Shown here: positions 59,821-64,000 of the stretch, in pieces
Layout of the letters: each line of letters opens with the position of its first letter
Position numbering within the stretch: the first letter of the stretch is position 1
Source of the DNA: Opitutaceae bacterium
GTDB taxonomy: Bacteria; Verrucomicrobiota; Verrucomicrobiia; Opitutales; Opitutaceae
Length of the DNA stretch: 64,000 bases
NCBI GenBank assembly: GCA_016794785.1
Contig: JAEUHC010000027.1
Span: forward strand, 310,001 to 374,000
Direction: 5' to 3'
Program-made: the position numbers and the translations under genes
Notes under the pieces: model-generated
Told to the model about the DNA's origin: nothing
Databases searched by the model: none
What the model saw: only the letters and a program-made list of their open reading frames with translations

Positions 59821-62800
59821 TCAGATATCGGAGCGCGTGAGCCATCGGAAGGAGACGACCTTGAAGCGGCGGCCGAGTTGCTGGTTGAGCGGGTTCACAA
59901 GATTCGCGGGCAGCACCTCGGCGGCGTCGCCGGTCGCTGTGTTCGCGTCCATGTAATCGGGAATGCGCTGCACAAGCGCCTCGCACCACGCGCGGCCCTC
60001 GGCGGCGTTGGTTGCGGGATTCACGGCTTCGCCGTATGCGCGGATCACAAACGTGTCGGAGCGCGGGAAGAGCACGGGCGCGAGCGCAGTCATGATGTCA
60101 GCCTGTGTCAGCCACTGGGAGCTGAACTCGGCGATCATGGAATTGATGCCGGCGTCGGCGATGGCGGCCTCGAGCAGACTGCGCGGCGCGAGGGCATTAC
60201 CGTCGGCATCGGTGCCGGCAAAGAGCGCGTGGGGCGAAAGAAATTCATCCAGCGAACGGAAGGGACCGCCGTTTCCATCGGCTGCGGAGTGCTTCGTCCG
60301 GATCAATTCGGTGATTTTCGCCGCGAGGGCGGCGACTTGCGCCGGTGTGAGCGTGCGCATCCCCTGGCGGAACAGATGGGTGTTGGCCAGCGAGGGTTCG
60401 GTCTCGTTTTCGCTGGCCGCACCGGCTTCCGCTCGGAATGTCTCCTGCGCCGAGTGCGCGAAGCGAAAGAATTGCGCATCGCCCGACTGAATGCTGGCCG
60501 TGGCAGAATCCTCGGCCGTCCCCGTGGCGGTGCCGGCATCAAGGTAGGAGAATGATTTTGGCGCGGGAAAGCGCACCCCGCGCAGCACTGAAGCCCACGC
60601 CATGGGTTGCAATGAGTTCAGGTTAAAGGCGCCACCTTGCAGGAAGTATTTCGACGAGCTCGCGGATGCCTGGGATGTGGCGACGACATTGCCCTCGGCG
60701 TCAGTCGTGACAGGAGGTGTGGCCAGCGCCCGCACGTCGGCGAGGGAAACTTTAGTCCCATCTGGTTTGCGTAGTGGACGCAGCAATGGACTGGGCAAAA
60801 TGAGGCTGCCTGTGCTGTCGGTGCCGGGGGTGATGCCCTCGACGAGCCCCGAGAAAAAAAAGCGGTCGAACAACTCACCCGTGCGCATCCCTCCGATAAG
60901 CGTCGGCGCACCCCATGGATTACCGGGCGAAAAAGGCCGCGCCTCGGCAAGCTGGAGGTGTTGGAGCTGGCCCAGCGAAAGGAGCGGCGTGCGCGGCAAT
61001 TCAAACACAGGGACATCCTGATTGTAGGAAACCTCGCCACCCCCGCGGTCGAGGAGCCGCGCCGGGCTGCGCACGGCGAACCCAATTATATTGTCGCCAC
61101 CGTAGAGCGCCGGGTCCTCGCCATTGACGCCGCCGACAAACCCACCCGATGGAAAATCCGAGCGCCGTGGATCGCGCCCGATGGCACTGAGCCATTTCTC
61201 ACTCGCGCCTGTCGGGAGCTCGTCCGTCTCAGGCAGGCGGCGAATGATGGCGAAATCCACGAACTTATTGTCGACTGGCAAAGACGAGGTTGGTCCAAAA
61301 TCCTCCACCCGGAACAAGTAAGTTGCTAACACCTCTCCATCGCTAGCCCGCAAGACTCGCACTTGGACTTCTGTCGATCCGTCAAAATGACAGTGACGTG
61401 TTATCGGATTGGTTTCTGGTGGGACATTCAAACCATGGCGAAATGGGGTTTGGCGCACAATACCTTGACCTGCTCCAGGAGGAACAGCAGCGGGATAATG
61501 CGATATCATGGTGTTTCCATCGGCCGGCTCGCTAAAATTCTCCTTAGCAGACCAGCTATAAACGCGACCAGGGAGCCACGAGTGTTTGTCGATGTCTGAT
61601 TCGGCGATATTCCATGGCAGTTCAAACCTCAGTGGCTGATTTGAGCTACCGGTCATTGCCTGCTGGAGATCCAACGAGTGATTTCCACCCGCGGAATAGT
61701 GCACTTGGATGCGTGGCAAACCAGTCACCTCGATCCGCAGCGACTCTGGCACGAGCGCACTCGTATAAGGATTCCACAGGGTAACCACACAGCGGGCGGC
61801 GACCTCCATCTGCGGTGCGTTGGATTCATTTTCTCGGACACTGAAGCTGAGGCCGAAAAAACTGAGCACGGGCGCTACACTGTGGATCACACCGCCATCC
61901 GTGAGAGGAGGCGTGATCTTGTAACGGCGGCGAAGGGGCTCGGCGCCATACGCCGGCACAATCGGAAACTCGATGGCAGGCGTCGTCCCTTCCGAAGCTG
62001 AGTCCACGACGGCGGTCACAAGAGGCTCCATGTAGGCCGGGTAGTTGGCCCACGCGGCGAAGGCACTGCCGAGCAGCGACGGCGCGAGCGAGAGGTCCTG
62101 CCGCAGGCCGCCATTCTTGGTGTCGGCGAGCACGGCGAAATTGTTCGGGGACCAAGCATGGAAATTTTGCTGCGCGCGGATTAGCCCGAGCTGCGCGTTG
62201 GCGGCGTTGCGGAGGAAGGCCATCTGGGGGTTGGACGCGACCTTTGCGCCGGCGACGAGGGGCGCGTTGTTGGCGTCATGCGGCTCGAAGACCGGAGTGC
62301 CTGCCGCATCGCTCGCGCCGGCGCCGAGCGTGATCTGCTGCCGCAGGCGCGCGCGGGCGTCGGCAGTGTCGTAGGGCGGATAGGTGATTGCGCCCGTGGT
62401 GTCGGCAATGGCGACGGGCGCCTTCACGCCTTGATCGCCGACCCACCAGGCGTAGCGGCCGACGAGCGGTGTCGTGCCCACCGCAGCGCCCGGCACGCCG
62501 TTGCCGGTGATGGGCACGAGGCGCGCGAGCACATCGTTGGCGGTGCGTGAAGTGTTAGTGCCGACCATTGCGACGCCATTGAGGGTGGTGACGATGCTCG
62601 TCGGCGTGACCGCGAGCGGCAGAGGATTGCCTTCCGCATCGAAAGCTTCGTTGCCGCTCACCAGCCACGTCAGCGGGGTCGTTGGATCGCCATCGGGATC
62701 GTCCGCTGGATCGCTGGACCACACGCCGGTGTAGCGCGTGGTCCCGGTGCGCGGCGAAAACGCCTCGGCCGTCGCGGTCACGCGCTTGTCCGGCCCGGCG

Positions 62801-63030
62801 TGTTTCTGGAGCTGGCTGAGGGCGACGTTGAGCGCGAGCAGCGCGTTCTCGCGCGCCTGGGCCTGGCGCTGGGTGTTGCCGGCGATGGAGGTCTCGACGC
62901 GCGTGTAGGCCGCGAGGCCGACGAGCAGCAGCACGATGAACGCGAGCAGCGTGACGACGATGAGCAGGGCGAAGCCGCCGCGGCGACGACCGCGGAGCTG
63001 AGAGCTGAGAGTTAAGAGCTGAGAGTCCAA
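59821..63030 (-). CDS. Verru_Chthon cassette protein A-like
   Basis: A 1069-residue protein. A basic N-terminus and prepilin-like segment (RRRGGFALLIVVTLLAFIVLLLVGLAAYTRVE) are followed by a coiled-coil-like stretch (NTQRQAQARENALLALNVALSQLQKH), matching TIGR02600 family proteins known only from Verrucomicrobia. The cassette is thought to build pilus-like or secretion structures; no function is proven. The start is TTG 63030; no ATG lies before the hydrophobic segment, and codons 2-12 are made of short repeats. Codons about 310-570 have clearly lower GC than the rest. Confidence 0.8.
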   Translation of the reverse strand: MDSQLLTLSSQLRGRRRGGFALLIVVTLLAFIVLLLVGLAAYTRVETSIAGNTQRQAQARENALLALNVALSQLQKHAGPDKRVTATAEAFSPRTGTTRYTGVWSSDPADDPDGDPTTPLTWLVSGNEAFDAEGNPLPLAVTPTSIVTTLNGVAMVGTNTSRTANDVLARLVPITGNGVPGAAVGTTPLVGRYAWWVGDQGVKAPVAIADTTGAITYPPYDTADARARLRQQITLGAGASDAAGTPVFEPHDANNAPLVAGAKVASNPQMAFLRNAANAQLGLIRAQQNFHAWSPNNFAVLADTKNGGLRQDLSLAPSLLGSAFAAWANYPAYMEPLVTAVVDSASEGTTPAIEFPIVPAYGAEPLRRRYKITPPLTDGGVIHSVAPVLSFFGLSFSVRENESNAPQMEVAARCVVTLWNPYTSALVPESLRIEVTGLPRIQVHYSAGGNHSLDLQQAMTGSSNQPLRFELPWNIAESDIDKHSWLPGRVYSWSAKENFSEPADGNTMISHYPAAVPPGAGQGIVRQTPFRHGLNVPPETNPITRHCHFDGSTEVQVRVLRASDGEVLATYLFRVEDFGPTSSLPVDNKFVDFAIIRRLPETDELPTGASEKWLSAIGRDPRRSDFPSGGFVGGVNGEDPALYGGDNIIGFAVRSPARLLDRGGGEVSYNQDVPVFELPRTPLLSLGQLQHLQLAEARPFSPGNPWGAPTLIGGMRTGELFDRFFFSGLVEGITPGTDSTGSLILPSPLLRPLRKPDGTKVSLADVRALATPPVTTDAEGNVVATSQASASSSKYFLQGGAFNLNSLQPMAWASVLRGVRFPAPKSFSYLDAGTATGTAEDSATASIQSGDAQFFRFAHSAQETFRAEAGAASENETEPSLANTHLFRQGMRTLTPAQVAALAAKITELIRTKHSAADGNGGPFRSLDEFLSPHALFAGTDADGNALAPRSLLEAAIADAGINSMIAEFSSQWLTQADIMTALAPVLFPRSDTFVIRAYGEAVNPATNAAEGRAWCEALVQRIPDYMDANTATGDAAEVLPANLVNPLNQQLGRRFKVVSFRWLTRSDI
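62994..63026. repeat. short GCTGAGA-type tandem repeat at the 5' end of the cassette A gene
   Basis: Copies of GAGCTGAGA and variants occur in tandem on the plus strand, reading SQLLTLSSQL in the gene's frame. Such arrays are frequent intergenic fillers in related genomes, from memory. It precedes the codons for the prepilin-like segment. Confidence 0.6.
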
Positions 63031-63039
63031 GGCGAAGGA

Positions 63040-64000
63040 TCAGAGCGGTTTCGCGTTGAGCACGATGCGGCGGGTGTAAACGCGGGAGTTTTCCTCGGCG
63101 ATGCCCCACCACCACTGCTGGGCGTTGCTGTTATACTTCACCGGCACCGTGAGCGCCGGGTTCTGCACTTTCTCGATGTTGGCGATCTGTTCGGCGCCGT
63201 CGTCGGTGAGGATGCGGACCATGATGTCGACCACGTCGGGCATCGGCTGCGCGGTGCCCCATTGGGCCGGCGGGATGGACGGGGGCAATGTCGCGCGGAG
63301 ACGGGAGGTCGCGGCGTTGGAGAGTGTGCCGGTGGCGGTCGCGGGAAACGTGAGCCGCAGGCCGCCGGGCACGGTGGCATCACGCACGTAGCAGCGGACG
63401 CCGAAGTCGATCACGTTTTCGGCGATTACGGCGTCGAGGTTGCGGGCGGACCCGGGGACCTGGATGCCGCGCGGATCTCCGGTGGTGGCGCCGTTGTTGG
63501 TGCCGGAGGTGCTCGTGGTGTAGTTGGCGGACGTGATGTTGTAGCCGGCCTCGAGCACGCCGATGCGGCCGTTGACCGTGGCTGGGCGGGCCTCGGCCCG
63601 GTGCAACAGGTAGGCGAAACTGGTGTTGTTGGCGGGATTTGTAGCCGAGAAGCGGCGGATGATCTGGTAGCCCACGGCGACGGGGGCGGAGATGGTGGCG
63701 GGGGAAGCAGCGGTGTTGGCGCCGCGACTGGTGGTGAAGAAGCGCAGCCACACGCCGGCGGTGCCGAAGCGGGCGTTGGCGATGTCGGGGGTGGTGAGCT
63801 GGAGCGAAGGACCGCCGACGGGCTTGGGGTTGCGCTGCGCGATTTGCCAGAGACCGGTGGTGCCGCCGTTCGAGCCATTGAGGATATCAACGGCGAACCA
63901 TACGTTGCCATCGTCGCGGAACATCGCGCCTTCGAGGTCGAGTTGCAGCTGGTCGAGGACGATCCGGGCCTGGGCATCGGCGCCGAGACGGGCACCGGCG
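63040..64000 (-). CDS. Verru_Chthon cassette protein C-like, cut by window end
   Basis: The frame is open to the right edge, so the gene is incomplete: 320 codons are seen. The visible part (ARIVLDQLQLDLEGAMFRDDGNVWFAVDI, DAVIAENVIDFGVRCYVRDATVPGG, PDVVDIMVRILTDDGAEQIANIE, RIVLNAKPL) resembles TIGR02599-type cassette C proteins, which start with a prepilin-like helix outside the window. Nine bp separate its stop from the TTG start of cassette A, in the same reading frame. Confidence 0.75.
   Translation of the reverse strand, partial: AGARLGADAQARIVLDQLQLDLEGAMFRDDGNVWFAVDILNGSNGGTTGLWQIAQRNPKPVGGPSLQLTTPDIANARFGTAGVWLRFFTTSRGANTAASPATISAPVAVGYQIIRRFSATNPANNTSFAYLLHRAEARPATVNGRIGVLEAGYNITSANYTTSTSGTNNGATTGDPRGIQVPGSARNLDAVIAENVIDFGVRCYVRDATVPGGLRLTFPATATGTLSNAATSRLRATLPPSIPPAQWGTAQPMPDVVDIMVRILTDDGAEQIANIEKVQNPALTVPVKYNSNAQQWWWGIAEENSRVYTRRIVLNAKPL

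Overview
The window is high-GC, densely coded chromosomal DNA of a PVC-superphylum bacterium, most likely a verrucomicrobium of the Opitutaceae type. The evidence is the gene content: paired DUF1552/DUF1592 and DUF1501/DUF1549-DUF1553 'planctomycete cytochrome' genes, PVC-type propeller-cytochrome c proteins, ThuA domains, sulfatases, and a Verru_Chthon cassette A/C pair at the right edge. There are no rRNA genes, IS elements, phage genes or CRISPR arrays. Two tRNAs are present.

Region 1 (about 0.2-9.2 kb) is a probable catabolic locus: a beta-keto acid cleavage enzyme, an UPF0261 (Tm-1-like) protein, a very large ThuA-propeller-cytochrome-ThuA protein, a cupin, and the TIM-barrel partner domain of Tm-1, with a divergent AraC regulator. 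Region 2 (9.2-18.4 kb) holds an EF-hand esterase, a sulfatase followed by a propeller-cytochrome protein, a small propeller protein, a lipocalin and an exported ankyrin protein. A low-GC gap of 312 bp follows, with two tRNA T-arm-like copies.

Region 3 (18.4-33.1 kb) is mainly minus-strand export and redox genes: a DUF1552/DUF1592 pair, and an apparent operon running glucose-dehydrogenase-like propeller with three haem sites, sulfatase, PSD1, DUF1501, TlpA-like thioredoxin. Region 4 (33.1-39.3 kb) has a decayed toxin-antitoxin pair and a complete cell-surface signalling operon: ECF sigma, FecR, TonB receptor with a signalling domain, FAD oxidoreductase. A shared candidate promoter motif lies before the sigma and receptor genes.

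Region 5 (39.4-51.6 kb) is housekeeping: a Pal-like lipoprotein, a NarL-type regulator, tRNA-Lys, an ECF sigma/anti-sigma pair behind an RpoE-type promoter, dapA-dapB-ruvA, pilT, fabD-lepA-lepB and malQ. Region 6 (51.6-56.2 kb) is a tight five-gene lipid operon: a CrtI-like oxidoreductase, FabZ, FabI, OleA and OleB. No oleC or oleD is present in the window. This is the best candidate for an uncharacterised pathway. Region 7 (56.4-64 kb) has a membrane-bound spermidine-synthase-like protein, a CAU tRNA, a small secreted protein, and the Verru_Chthon A and C genes, the latter cut by the window end.

Many intergenic gaps contain different small inverted repeats. Several of these repeats form gene ends: they supply a signal peptide, a TTG start region or a stop codon.
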